Assembly: GCF_035083965.1 (NCBI RefSeq)
Contig: NC_089723.1
Coordinates: 2,666,001 to 2,730,000, forward strand
Direction of reading: 5' to 3'
DNA: 64,000 nucleotides
Source: Branchiostoma lanceolatum
Taxonomy: Eukaryota > Chordata > Leptocardii > Amphioxiformes > Branchiostomatidae
Both the position numbers and the translations under genes were made by a program. Below, one piece after another: positions 1 to 14,129 of the stretch. A model generated the notes under the pieces. That model worked only from the letters and a program-made list of their open reading frames with translations, ran no database searches and was not told the DNA's origin. How positions within the stretch are numbered: the first letter of the stretch is position 1; each line of letters starts with the position of its first letter.

Positions 1-174
1 ATTTCAAAAAGATATTTCGAAAAACGGATACTAATGTAAAAGAAGAAGACGTGAAAAATATGAAGAATCCATTATTTCGTATACCATTCTCTGTGTGTTT
101 AAATCTTCCACGTAGATTTCATAATGAAGGCCCCTTTTTAAGATCTTTTAAAACCCTTATTTATTCGCACGCTC

Positions 175-235
175 CATCAGTTTTGGGGTTCTCGGAGGAT
201 GTCATCAATATCATCAAATCAACATGGCCTAACGA
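175..235. repeat. End fragment of the same TIR element found at 39001-39416
   Basis: The stretch beginning catcagttttggggttctc and ending in the tail atcaaatcaacatggcc is nearly the reverse complement of 39001-39053, the left end of a TIR element in the ASIC gene. Sequence to the left (1-175) is probably more of the same element, truncated by the window edge. Confidence 0.6.
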
Positions 236-784
236 TTAACCATATTTACAGGGCTTGCCATGTTGCTTGAACTGACAGTGAACGTCGTTCGACCTCGACC
301 TTGTTACCAGGTTTACCATTGAAGACTGACAACGAAACCTCCAGGTTTTATCTGAAACAGCTGTAACAATCAAATATGTTTAAAATCTTTTCCATGGTGC
401 TTGAAGTTGAACTGAACCTAACGCGGCTTGACTATTGCCTTGTCACCAGATTGACCATTGAAGACTGACAACGAAACCTCCAGGTTTTATCCGAAACAGC
501 TTTAACAATTAACCATGTTTAAAATCTTTGCCATGGTGCTTTAAGTTGAACTGAACCAAAGCTTAAACTCTAAGAACTGAACTGAAACCTGAAATCTTTG
601 CCATGTTGCTTGAAGTTGAACTGACACTGAACGTGGCTTGACCTTGCCCTTGTTACCAGGTTGACCAGAAAGACCCTGGAAAGACTGACAACGAAACCTC
701 CCGGTTTAATCTGAAACAGATGTTACAATGAACCATATTTGCAGGCTTCTGAGAGCAATATATTCTGTAGGCCAACACAGCGAA

Positions 785-890
785 AGTAACGGTGTTGACG
801 CGCTGACAAATTAGCGGCGTGGACGCACTGCCAAAGTCGCGTTGTGGACGCGTACTCAAAGTCGGGGTGTTGTTGACGCACTAAAAGTAG
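785..890. repeat. Minisatellite, approximately 30-bp unit (gttgacgcgctg-like)
   Basis: Successive degenerate units containing (g)ttgacgc(g/a)c(t/a) followed by (c/a)aaa(g/t)t(c/a)g are visible at about 795, 820, 846 and 875. The block is GC-richer than the flanking sequence. No gene is seen. Confidence 0.5.
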
Positions 891-944
891 GTGTGTGTGC
901 GCACCCAAATTAGGTTGCTCATTGTTGAGGGCCTGCATGCCCCT

Positions 945-1115
945 TTTACGTAGAGCGTAATCGGCCGTTTTAATTTTACGTAGAGCGTTGCCGACCACTC
1001 CATAAATTAGCGTAGAGCGTAGGGAGGCTTTTCTGAATTTAGCGTAGAGCGTAGGGAGGCTTTCTGAATTTAGCGTATTACGTAGCCGGCCCTCCGAATT
1101 TAGCGTAGAGCGTTG
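945..1115. repeat. Minisatellite built on gcgtagagcgta
   Basis: Six units of roughly 33-37 bp share the core ttagcgtagagcgt(a/t) or ttacgtagagcgt, and two adjacent ones continue agggaggctt(t)tctgaat. The best conserved copies lie at about 1010-1070. The right end returns to a sequence resembling the left end (catgcaggccctcattgt near 1125, compared with the reverse order near 920), so the whole block may sit inside a small fold-back element. Confidence 0.65.
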
Positions 1116-1730
1116 TCGGGAAACATGCAGGCCCTCATTGTTCCTGTCGGCCACGGTAGAAACCTCCCGGTTTTATTCGAAGCAGCTGTAACAACGAACC
1201 ATATTTGCAGGCCTTGCTTGGATTGACAGTGACCGTGACTAGACCTCGACCTCGTTACGCTCTAAGGCTCCCCCTCCCCCTGCCATAGCGTGAAGGCTTT
1301 GCGAAGGTCATACGAGGACATTGATTCCCGTGGAAGCACATTGCAGACGCCATGTTACAGATCTTGTCTTACAATGACGGACAAGGGAGAATCGTGCGAG
1401 ACAAACACACATTAATATCACTAAGAAGAACAGCATAAACACAGTATTTCTACCATCAACGTTGGAATAAATACACCATCTGCAGTGTTTTTCATTTTCT
1501 TGATGAAAAAAAATTGATGAGAGGGTTAGGCTGGTCATCGGAGTACAGATTTGTCAATCGCAGCAAATTTCAACTACTAGTATATGGCCAGTTGGATTTT
1601 TTGATGAATTTCAACAACCTACGGAGCAAAGTTTTTTGTTTGTATTATTTGTTCTGTCCAGTTTTCCGCGGAATCTTATCCCAGTTACGTTTTTTGTTTC
1701 TTACAACTGATTGTTTGTTCTGCTCATCAG

Positions 1731-5464
<3,734 letters not shown>

Positions 5465-5563
5465 ACGCACAACCTCTTAGAACGATGTTGGAAGGAGCAC
5501 AGGCACTAGTATAGTATAGCCAGAGTACTGCTGTTGAGAGACATACCATTCTTGGACTGACTG

Positions 5564-5800
5564 TATGGTAGTCTCCTTTGCAGGCCTCCCGGACAGCGCC
5601 GACCATTATTTTTTGGGTAGCGCTGATTTGCGATTTTCAACTTATCGGGGCCAGGTTCTTTTGCTGGGGAAATCGTATGACCTCCCCAGCAAAAAAACTG
5701 TCCCCGATATGTTGAAAATAGCGAATTAGCGCTCCCCTCAAAAATAAACGTCGGCGACGCCCGGGAGCCCTGCAAAGGAGGCTAGACTATGGTCTATAAG
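5564..5800. repeat. Fold-back (MITE-like) element in FLVCR 3' UTR
   Basis: Left arm about 5574-5655 (cctttgcaggcctcccgg...cagcgccgacc...ttttcaacttatcgggg) and right arm about 5700-5782 are imperfect reverse complements. The inner part contains a second small inversion (ttgctggggaaatcgtat / cctccccagcaaaaaa). If the transcript ends at the AATAAA at 6054 the whole hairpin is transcribed in the FLVCR 3' UTR. Confidence 0.7.
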
Positions 5801-6053
5801 ACTATATACCTCCTCTGTACAGGACCAAACATCGCAATACGTAACTGTGGTGAAAGATACGATATCGGTGAAAGTTACGTACTGTTACCAAAATCTACAT
5901 GCAATATCAACCATATAAACCACAGATCCGTGCCTTTTTGTATGGACCAACACTCATAGTGTGATATACGTAGTTTTTGTCCATTTTTAGTAGCATTTTC
6001 GTAGTCAGCAAGCTATGGTTTTGTAATATGTTTTATACTACGACTTTCTAATG

Positions 6054-6059
6054 AATAAA
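6054..6059 (+). terminator. Candidate poly(A) signal of FLVCR gene
   Basis: AATAAA lies 590 bp after the stop codon and is followed by a T-rich stretch (tactttttattttattt at 6083-6100). It is the first good signal downstream of the stop; no transcript evidence is available. Confidence 0.45.
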
Positions 6060-6310
6060 ACATCTTCCTGTTTGAGCAGTTACTTTTTTATTTTATTTAG
6101 TAAAGTATGGTGAACGTTACGTGTTGGACATCTAACTATAAATACGTTTTACTGCTTCGAATCTCAGGGATCTACCATGAACCTTTCCCAACTGTTTGTG
6201 TACAGCAAATTGACAACCCTATCCCAGGGGCAGGCATACTGCAAAACGGCAGCTGCCCTGTCCTTTGTGCTGAAACGCTTCTACACAACAGTACCTAAAT
6301 AATATTACCA

Positions 6311-7185
6311 GATGTACACACTAATTCTGTACACAAAGTTAAGCGCTTAGCAACAAGATTTCTTCCAGTCCTCTGATTCTTCTCAATTTGATTTGACCCA
6401 AGCCTACGTCACTTGTAAACCTACATATCTGAATAACATGTGGTCTAAACCAGACTTACTATATGCTGGCTATAGGGAGAATGATTTCAAGGGTAGTTTG
6501 GCCACCATAGTGTTTCATTTGCCCACACTGGAGAAATATTAATGTTAACCTTCCGTGGACTGACTCTCTTGGCAGATTATTACCCCCATTTTTACAGAAT
6601 TCTACTATACATAACTCTTTACTACGGGAGCTTGCAGCGAACCGGACGCAGTGGAGAGAGTTGAAGAAGGACTGATTGCAGCTGCAGGGTGTCCAGACCA
6701 CTGCAGCAGCAGAACACAGTGGACTACTACTACTAACGCTTTAGTAAGGCCTGGTGGAGGCTAATCAGTAATCTACATGTACCCTGGTATTACTTTAACA
6801 ACATAGCACTTAGGACTCAATACAAAAAGAAAAGTAACTTGTCTGAAAGGAAGAGAAAATATGGTAGCATGTCAAGGTAAATGTTTTAACTTTTATTCCC
6901 AAAGCCATAAATACAATATTTCTTCAGGCAGTGCAACTACATGTAAGAGAACACATTCTTGATATACCACACACAAACTACCAGTATTCTTTAAACAGAC
7001 CTAAGGGAATGACACACAACAAGCTCTATCTGGAAAACAATAATTCTAAGTGAAGAGAATTTTCTTTCTTTGCAATATTAACAGTTGAAAATATTCTTTT
7101 ATTTACAGTTGGCATAGGCTATGGAGCCATCAAACATTGTAACTAGACCTATGGAATGTGATTTTTTGGAATTTTTTTGTACACT
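6311..7185 (+). repeat. Unit A of approximately 875-bp tandem duplication
   Basis: The unit starts at tgtacacactaattctgtacac and ends where the same sequence restarts at about 7190. Shared blocks with unit B include cacttgtaaacctac, gtctaaaccagacttactat, ccaccatagtgtttcatttg, and the stretch gaaccggacgcagtggagag at about 6634. Read on +, the latter closes an open stretch NSLLRELAANRTQWRELKKD-stop, like the C-terminus of a transposon protein, so the unit is probably a decayed mobile element. Unit A keeps the uninterrupted version of the sequence (ttttattcccaaagccataa near 6893) into which the LINE inserted in unit B. Confidence 0.8.
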
Positions 7186-7759
7186 AATTTACACACTAAT
7201 TCTGTACACAAAGTTAGGCGCTTACCAATAAGCTTTCGACCAGTCCTCTGGTTCTTCTAAATTTGATTTGACCCAAGCCTATGTCACTTGTAAACCTACG
7301 TATCTGAATAACATGTGGTCTAAACCAGACTTACTATATGCTGGCCATAGGGAGAATTCTTTGACAGGGGAGTTTGGCCACCATAGTGTTTCATTTGCCC
7401 ACACTGGGGAAACGTTAACCTTCCCGTGGACTGACTCACCTGGCCGATTATTCCCCTCACATTTTTACTGAAGTCTACTATACACAACTCTTTACTACGG
7501 GAGCTTGCAGCGAACCGGACGCAGTGGAGAGAGTTGAAGAAGGACTGATTGCAGCTGCAGGGTGTTCATACCACTGCAGCAGCAGAACACTGTGGACTAC
7601 TACAATTAACGCTTTAGGAAGGCCTGGTGGAGGCTAATCAGTAATCTACATATCATGTACCTTTGTATTACTTTTACAACATAGCACTTAGGACTCAATA
7701 CAAAAAGAAGAGTAACATGTTTGAAAGAAAATATAGCAGCATGTCAAGGTAAATGTTTT

Positions 7760-7771
7760 AACTTTTATTTC
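7760..7771. repeat. Left target-site duplication of the LINE
   Basis: aacttttatttc occurs here and again at 13102-13113. The unit A version of the same locus (about 6891-6902) reads aacttttattcc, a single unduplicated site with one difference. Confidence 0.88.
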
Positions 7772-8021
7772 ACAGTCACCCGAGCTACAACCAGAGGTCA
7801 AGAAGACTAATGTTTTTGAACCCTTGGCACAAGAGGTTGACTGTCCCTGAGGTCAGATGGTTCTTTTGTTTTCCCTTGACTTCATGTACTGATGCTGATA
7901 ATTAGGGACAAGAAGCTTTTGGTGAGTAGAATCTCTATTCACTAATTGCTATACTAGTCACTAGAAAGTCATGATTTAGTTTCTTTAGAGGAGATTCAGT
8001 TCTTTTTTCTTCTTCAATGAA

Positions 8022-8629
8022 GACAGACCGAATCTGAATTGCCTCTTCTCTTGTTCTTTTTGTGTGCGTCTTTTGGTCCCTGGCTTACCATTCAAGCAAC
8101 AAAGAAGGGACAAACTACTTATGATATTTACTAGGTTCTCTGATGTTTCCTTTTCCTTGTTGCAAAATGACTTAATATCATATACATTAGTTTTATGGAT
8201 ATGTTGTGTATTCTTACTCTTGGCATGGCAGTAGAAAACAGCACATATCAGTATAGTGAACATTGGCGTTTTGTTGTTGTTATTAGTTGTGGACTCCTGT
8301 ATTTCTAAAGTAATTAGAGCTTAGAGGAGAACAGACCGAATCTGAATTGCCTCTTCTCTTGTTCTTTTTGTGTGCGTCTTTTGGTCCCTGGCTTACCATT
8401 CAAGCAACAAAGAAGGGACAAACTACTTATGATATTTACTAGGTTCTCTGATGTTTCCTTTTCCTTGTTGCAAAATGACTTAATATCATATACATTAGTT
8501 TTATGGATATGTTGTGTATTCTTACTCTTGGCATGGAAGTAGAGAATAGCACATATCAGTATAGTGAACCTTGGCGTTTTTGTTGTTGTTATTAGTTGTG
8601 GACTCCTGTATTTCTAAAGTAATTAGAGA
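8022..8629 (+). promoter_or_regulatory. Two tandem 308-bp 5' monomers of the LINE
   Basis: The segment from acagaccgaatctgaattgc to tttctaaagtaattagag occurs at 8023-8319 and again at 8331-8629, with only a few differences (for example ggcagtagaaaa versus ggaagtagagaa). It precedes the ORF by about 250 bp. In rodent L1 and some other LINEs, tandem 5' monomers carry the internal promoter; that role here is an inference. Confidence 0.75.
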
Positions 8630-8883
8630 ATAGATAAGTAGACCATTGAATAGTTGCTTTGTAGTAGAAAGATAGATACTTTCATGGATCATGTTTCATT
8701 ATGTGCATGGCTTGTCAATCTGTGTCTCTGTTTTCTTAAATGTAAATGTGTTGACAAACCCCTATTGCCTAGTAGATACAATATAAGTACTTTGCATTGT
8801 GTGTTGAAGTTAAATTTTTGCTTCCTGTGGTCGCCCACTCCTTTTTCATTTCTATATAATATATATTATAATGTACATTTTCC

Positions 8884-11800
8884 ATGACCCAGCCTAAAGT
8901 AAATATTGGTTCTTATAATTGTAATGGGCTGGGCGACCGCAGGAAGCGAAACGAAATATTTACATGGTTAAAAGATAAAAACTGTCATATTTATTGCCTA
9001 CAAGAAACCCACTCTTTAATGTCTGTTGAAACAGAATGGCTGTCAGACTGGGGGGGACAAATATTTTTCAACCACGGCTTAAGTAATAGTAGAGGAGTAA
9101 TGATTCTTTTCAATGCAAGTGTCTCCTACACAGTCCATCAGACCTTGAGTGACAACTCCGGTCGATGGATTGTGTTGGATATTTCTTTAGATTCTATGCG
9201 CTTCTGTTTGATTAATATATATGGCCCCAATTCTGACGACCCTTCTTTTTTCACAAACTTGGAATCAACTATACAAAATTGCATTGATCCTGCATTATAT
9301 ATTGTTGCCACAGGAGACTTCAATACTGTTCTAAACTCAGATATGGACAGAACCGGACATCGACTTTTCAATTACCACCCTAAATCTCGTCAAGCTATTA
9401 ACTCTTTATGTGTAAATTTAGACTTATTAGACATTTATAGACACAAAAATACTACGGAAAGACGATACACCTGGAGACGTCGTTTCCAGGCTAGCCGTAT
9501 CGATTATTTCCTAATTTCATTTTCGTTAGTTTCCTCCGTACAGAACGTTAGAATAGAAGATAGTTTTAGGTCTGATCACTCTTTTATTGGACTATCACTT
9601 ATTACCTCACCAATACCCAGGGGTAAAGGATATTGGAGATTTAACCAAGACTTATTAAGGGACTCAGTTTTCGTTAAAGAAACTTCAGATTTTATAACAG
9701 ACTTTTTCCGTTATAATGAGGGTTCTGCAAATCCGCATGTCGTGTGGGACACTTTTAAATGCTGTGTTCGTGGACACATTATTAAATATTCTTCTTGGAA
9801 ATATAAACAACGTACAAAAACGGAACTTTCCTTAACAAGTGAAATCTGCAGCCTGCAAGAGGAGCTAGATACTCTTTCAGATGCAAACATATTCGATAAG
9901 TTACAGGAAAAGAAACAAGAATTAGTATTGTTGTATCAAATAAAATCTAATAATATAATCGCCAGCAAAAGAGCCAAGTGGATGGAACAAGGAGAAAAAT
10001 GTACTAAATTTTTTATGAACTTAGTCACCAAAGACAAAGCTCGGAAAAATATGTCTACATTTATCACAGCAGATGGGCAGGTTAAAACTAATCCTTTGCA
10101 TATTCTTGAGGAACAAGCCAACTTTTATCATAGCCTTTATTCATTTAAGGAACCACCTATGTCAATAGATCAGGATATATTTGAACCCTTTTTTCCTAAA
10201 TTGAAACCTGTTTCTTTATCTGCTGAGCAGCGTGAAAAATGTGAAGGGTTAATAACTGAAAAAGAATTGAAGAGCGCAATTACTTCTTTTGCCTCCGGGA
10301 AAGCTCCGGGTCTCGACGGGCTCCCGATAGAATTTTACAAAACTTTCTTTAATTGTTTAAAGCAGCCCATGCTAGAGTGTTTTAACTTTTCTTATGGAAA
10401 AAGTCAACTATCTGACACACAAAAAGTAGGCCTTATTTCGCTGATACTTAAGCAGGATCCTTCGGGACAGGAGAAAGATCCTTCATATATAAAGAATTGG
10501 CGCCCTATTACCCTACTTAATTGTGATACACGTGTGTTATCCAAATGTCTCGCCCTTCGTATGAAACATGTTATTTCTAATTTGATATCTTATGACCAAA
10601 CTGGTTTTTTACAGGGGCGTTGTATTAGCGATAACATACGGAGAATTTTAGAAATTATGGAATATTATGAGAGAAATGAATTGCCCGGTTTAATTTTCAT
10701 TGCAGATTTTGAAAAAGCCTTCGATACTATTAGATTAGACTTTATTGTAAAAGCACTAGAATACTTTGGGTTTGGGAAATCTTTTATAACATGGATAGAA
10801 ATTCTTTATAACGATATCTCTAGCAAAATTATAAATTACGGTTATATCTCTAAGTCTTTTAACCTGTCCCGCGGAGTTCGACAAGGCTGCCCCCTATCTC
10901 CATATCTTTTTATCTTAGGAGTTGAATTGCTCGCTATAAAGATTAGAAATAACATAGAAATTAAAGGCTTAGATACTTTTGGAATTAAATCTAAAGTCTC
11001 TCAATATGCGGATGATTCCAACTTCCCTCTTACTCCAGAACTTGGCTGTCTGTATGCATTGGTCAACGATTTAGAAAATTTTGCCTTATTATCAGGATTA
11101 TGCCCTAATTTTGATAAATGTAAAATATTGAGGATTGGCTCGTTAAATGGTACAAACTTTTATTTACCGTGCTCTTTGCCGATACTTTGGACAGATGGTC
11201 CTGTCGACATTCTTGGAATTCATATTCCAGTACTTTTTTCTGATATCATAGAAAGTAACTTTGATCGAAAATTTGTAAAGATTGACAAGATATTAATGCT
11301 ATGGAAATCTAAATCTTTAACCCTTATGGGCAAAATTATTTTGGTCAATACTTTAATTGTACCTCAATTTATATTTCTACTAACCTCTCTTCCGTCCCCT
11401 CCCCCTACCTTCTTTGATAGATATGAGAAAAAGATTTTTAAATTTCTATGGGGAGATGGACCCGAGAGGGTTAAAAGGAAAACATTGTATGCTGCTTATG
11501 AACAAGGGGGGCTTAAGCTTAGAAACTTGCGGGCTGTAGATTTAACCTTGAAAGGCTCGTGGCTACCAAAACTGTACTTGAATAAGGATTGGTTTTGCTC
11601 CAAGCTTATCTTCTTATCTAGTTCTATATTTCGCACAAACTTGTTTCCTTTTTCTCAGCTTAAAAATGCGGATTTTGAATCTCTTATGGGAAAAAGATCA
11701 CCTATAAGTACCTTTTTTACGCATGTAATACAGGCTTGGTTGAGGTTCCAACTTAGACCACCCGAGGGGGCGGTTGAGGTAAAACAACAGCTTTTATGTC

Positions 11801-12687
11801 TAAATTCAAATATAACTGTCAGTGGAAAACCATTTTTTTCTCAGGTATTGCTTAGTAGGGGGGTTGTTTTTGTAAATGACATCTTGGACTTAGAAAATAG
11901 GTTCTTATCATATAATGATCTGATCAAAAAATTTGGGGATGTATTTTCCGAATTCAAATATAACCAACTTATTTCGGCTATCCCTTTTACTTGGAAAGCC
12001 ATGCTGAAACAGAACTCTCCAATTGCAAGTTTGTTTGTATGTCTCCCTGTGTGTAGAAACATAGGCTGGCTTCGAAACTGTAAAATTAATAAATGTCTCT
12101 ACCTATTTTTCATGAATGAAGCCAGCTTATGGGGAACTTCTGAAAAGGTTAAATTTTCATGGGAAGAATATTTTGACACCCCGCTACCATGGCGTGATGT
12201 GTATAGTTTGCCCTATAAAATATCCATAGATTCCAATAGCCGTATGTTTCAGTACAAATTGTTATTCAAATTTTTACCATGTAACAAAACACTATATCTA
12301 TGGGGATTGATAGACTCCCCCTTGTGTAGTCTCTGTAAAGAGGAAGAAGAAACGGTTGTCCACCTATTTTGGAACTGTCATAAAACTGCACATTTTTGGA
12401 GACAGGTGGACGACTGGTTCTTCGATATCACTGATATTCATTTGCATATTAATGCACTTAGTATAATTTTCGGTATCTCAAGTGATCGTTGCCCGGTTCT
12501 GTCGAATGTTATTATTCTGCTTGGTAAGATATTTGTCTTTAAACATCGCAATTATTCATTGAATTTACCAGCCTTTATATCCTTTGTTTCCTTCTATTAT
12601 AAATTAGAATTGAATATTGCAAACAGACAAGGAAAATTACATAAACATAGGGGGAAGTGGGGAAAATTCAATACAGTTTTTTCTTGA
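8884..12687 (+). CDS. LINE ORF2-type polyprotein: AP endonuclease - reverse transcriptase - zf-RVT
   Basis: An uninterrupted 1267-residue frame starts at ATG 8884. The AP-endonuclease domain covers about residues 5-240: SYNCNG, QETHS, IYGPN, TGDFNTVLN and SDHSF (catalytic Asn, Glu, Tyr, Asp, Asp/His all present). The RT domain covers about 450-760: APGLDGLPIEFYK, ADFEKAFDT (Asp608), GVRQGCPLSPYLF, and QYADDSN with the YADD box at 708-711. A zinc-binding CSLC...HLFWNC module starts near 1148. Motif style places it in the L1/Tx1 group of non-LTR elements. It nicks target DNA and copies its own RNA. All key residues are intact, so the copy is young and possibly competent, though it lacks a visible ORF1 partner. 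Confidence 0.95.
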   Translation: MTQPKVNIGSYNCNGLGDRRKRNEIFTWLKDKNCHIYCLQETHSLMSVETEWLSDWGGQIFFNHGLSNSRGVMILFNASVSYTVHQTLSDNSGRWIVLDISLDSMRFCLINIYGPNSDDPSFFTNLESTIQNCIDPALYIVATGDFNTVLNSDMDRTGHRLFNYHPKSRQAINSLCVNLDLLDIYRHKNTTERRYTWRRRFQASRIDYFLISFSLVSSVQNVRIEDSFRSDHSFIGLSLITSPIPRGKGYWRFNQDLLRDSVFVKETSDFITDFFRYNEGSANPHVVWDTFKCCVRGHIIKYSSWKYKQRTKTELSLTSEICSLQEELDTLSDANIFDKLQEKKQELVLLYQIKSNNIIASKRAKWMEQGEKCTKFFMNLVTKDKARKNMSTFITADGQVKTNPLHILEEQANFYHSLYSFKEPPMSIDQDIFEPFFPKLKPVSLSAEQREKCEGLITEKELKSAITSFASGKAPGLDGLPIEFYKTFFNCLKQPMLECFNFSYGKSQLSDTQKVGLISLILKQDPSGQEKDPSYIKNWRPITLLNCDTRVLSKCLALRMKHVISNLISYDQTGFLQGRCISDNIRRILEIMEYYERNELPGLIFIADFEKAFDTIRLDFIVKALEYFGFGKSFITWIEILYNDISSKIINYGYISKSFNLSRGVRQGCPLSPYLFILGVELLAIKIRNNIEIKGLDTFGIKSKVSQYADDSNFPLTPELGCLYALVNDLENFALLSGLCPNFDKCKILRIGSLNGTNFYLPCSLPILWTDGPVDILGIHIPVLFSDIIESNFDRKFVKIDKILMLWKSKSLTLMGKIILVNTLIVPQFIFLLTSLPSPPPTFFDRYEKKIFKFLWGDGPERVKRKTLYAAYEQGGLKLRNLRAVDLTLKGSWLPKLYLNKDWFCSKLIFLSSSIFRTNLFPFSQLKNADFESLMGKRSPISTFFTHVIQAWLRFQLRPPEGAVEVKQQLLCLNSNITVSGKPFFSQVLLSRGVVFVNDILDLENRFLSYNDLIKKFGDVFSEFKYNQLISAIPFTWKAMLKQNSPIASLFVCLPVCRNIGWLRNCKINKCLYLFFMNEASLWGTSEKVKFSWEEYFDTPLPWRDVYSLPYKISIDSNSRMFQYKLLFKFLPCNKTLYLWGLIDSPLCSLCKEEEETVVHLFWNCHKTAHFWRQVDDWFFDITDIHLHINALSIIFGISSDRCPVLSNVIILLGKIFVFKHRNYSLNLPAFISFVSFYYKLELNIANRQGKLHKHRGKWGKFNTVFS

Positions 12688-12865
12688 CAAATGATGGAAA
12701 TTTAATTGTTCGTTGTGAATAAATATCATATATTATTATTTGTATGCATCTATATCATTATATGTAGGCATCTATTATTATATGTATATTATTATATGTA
12801 TGCATCTATATTATTATATGTATGCAAATATTATTATATGTATGCATCTTCGTGAGATCTATATG

Positions 12866-12900
<35 letters not shown>

Positions 12901-13383
12901 ATCTCTCTAAATATATAGGTATATGTGTATATATGTGTATTATATATGGGCATTAGGGGTTTCAGTACCAACTATGTTGTTCCCGGATTTTATGTTTTGA
13001 TTTTGTGGTATCTCATGTGCTTTGTTTTGTTTTGTAAACTGCCATGCTTTTCTTTGTTTTTGTTAAAACGTGAATAAAGAAAGATTAAAAAAAAAAAAAA
13101 CAACTTTTATTTCCAAAGCCATAAATACAATATTTCTTCAGTCAGTGCAACTAAGAGAACACATTCTTGATATAACACACACAAACTACCAGTATTATTT
13201 AAACAGACCTAAGGGAATGACACACAACAAGCTCTATCTGGAATACAATAATTTGTGTAGAGAATTTTCTTTCTTTGCAATATTAACAGTTGAAAATGTC
13301 CTTGTATATACAGTTGGCATAGGCTATGGAGCCATTAAACATTGTAACTAGACCTATGGAATGGAATTTTTTGGATAATTTTG

Positions 13384-14096
13384 TACACTTGTTTCTTGGT
13401 TGGCAACTTGAAGCATATCTTTTTATACTCTATGTTTATCTTGTATTTTTGTGGCACATAATGGTTGGTCTGTTGATATAGATGAAAATCAGGTGAGCAT
13501 TTCTGGCACATTGAATTAACTTTATCCAAGCCCCCCTTTTCAGGAATAAGATACTAGTAGTCCTCTATTTACTACAGCAATACAGTAACTCGGCTGATAC
13601 CACTGAATAATAGGAGGTAAGATATGTAACCATAGGGAAAGTAACTCAGTAGCAGCTATAGGCAATGTAACACTTGAGGGAATGAGTTTTAAACAACATA
13701 CTGATGACAAGAGTTCACATATGCTTGTCTTTGGTACTATCAATTCACTGCCCTGTATTTGAGAAGTTCCAAACAGATGGATAACTGACTTTAACAAACT
13801 AACAATATAACACTGGAGGCCTCTGAAAATACTTTTTGAGTTTGTGCAATAAAACAAACTGGACAGTCACCGTATCTGGGAGAAGTGTAAAACATGCATT
13901 TTGTGATTCACTGAATTAGTTGCTATTAAGGAGAAGTTTGAACAATACTAGTTGGATGAACACATAACTTCAAACAAGTTTACTGTATTAATTGAAGGTA
14001 CATTTTACAGAGCACAAGCTTGGCTCTGAGTAAAACAAAAAAAAAATATTTTATTCAAAATAAAAGTGAGGTTCTCCTCTCCCCACTAAGATAGGG
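13384..14096. other. Intergenic, no gene seen
   Basis: The stretch lies between duplication unit B and the repeat array downstream of CFAP161. It is AT-rich, has frequent stops in all frames and shows no splice-bounded homology. A poly(A)-like run (acaaaaaaaaaatattttat) lies near 14033. Confidence 0.5.
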
Positions 14097-14129
14097 TATT
14101 AGACAATGCTCATGTTTATTACTAATTTC

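Larger units (their letters stand above)
240..1215. repeat. Diverged approximately 150-200-bp repeat units
   Basis: A block containing gacaacgaaacctccaggtt, followed by a gaaacag(c/a)(t/g)gt(a/t)acaat-like tail, recurs near 328, 467 and 686, and in degraded form near 1155. Each copy is flanked by a tgcttgaa(gtt)gaactga-type segment. The copies differ by substitutions and indels, so this is an old tandem array interrupted by the minisatellites at 780-1110. No coding potential is apparent. Confidence 0.6.
1..1730. other. Upstream intron/flank of FLVCR gene, repeat-filled
   Basis: No convincing coding exon is seen here. The stretch holds a fragment of a TIR-type element (about 1-235), diverged approximately 150-200-bp repeats and two minisatellites, listed separately. 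Because the first FLVCR exon seen at 1731 encodes the middle of the transporter, this DNA is probably the intron preceding it, with the 5' exons beyond the window edge. Confidence 0.6.
7772..13101 (+). mobile_element. Full-length L1/Tx1-like non-LTR retrotransposon (5.33 kb)
   Basis: The boundaries are set by a 12-bp direct repeat aacttttatttc at 7760-7771 and 13102-13113, and by the uninterrupted homologous site in unit A. Layout: a 5' region of 1.1 kb with two 308-bp monomers, one intact ORF (8884-12687), an AT-rich 3' tail of (tata/tatgtatgc)-type repeats, AATAAA at 13073 and a 14-nt A-run before the right TSD copy. This is the signature of target-primed reverse transcription. No separate ORF1 (RNA-binding protein) is found upstream, which is unusual for the L1/Tx1 group. 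Confidence 0.92.
7186..13383 (+). repeat. Unit B of the tandem duplication, split by a LINE
   Basis: Unit B occupies 7186-7771 and resumes at 13102/13114-13383. The right part (ccaaagccataaatacaata...gctatggagccattaaacat) aligns with 6903-7160 of unit A. The two halves are separated by the retrotransposon at 7772-13101. This ordering shows that the duplication preceded the LINE insertion. Confidence 0.85.
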
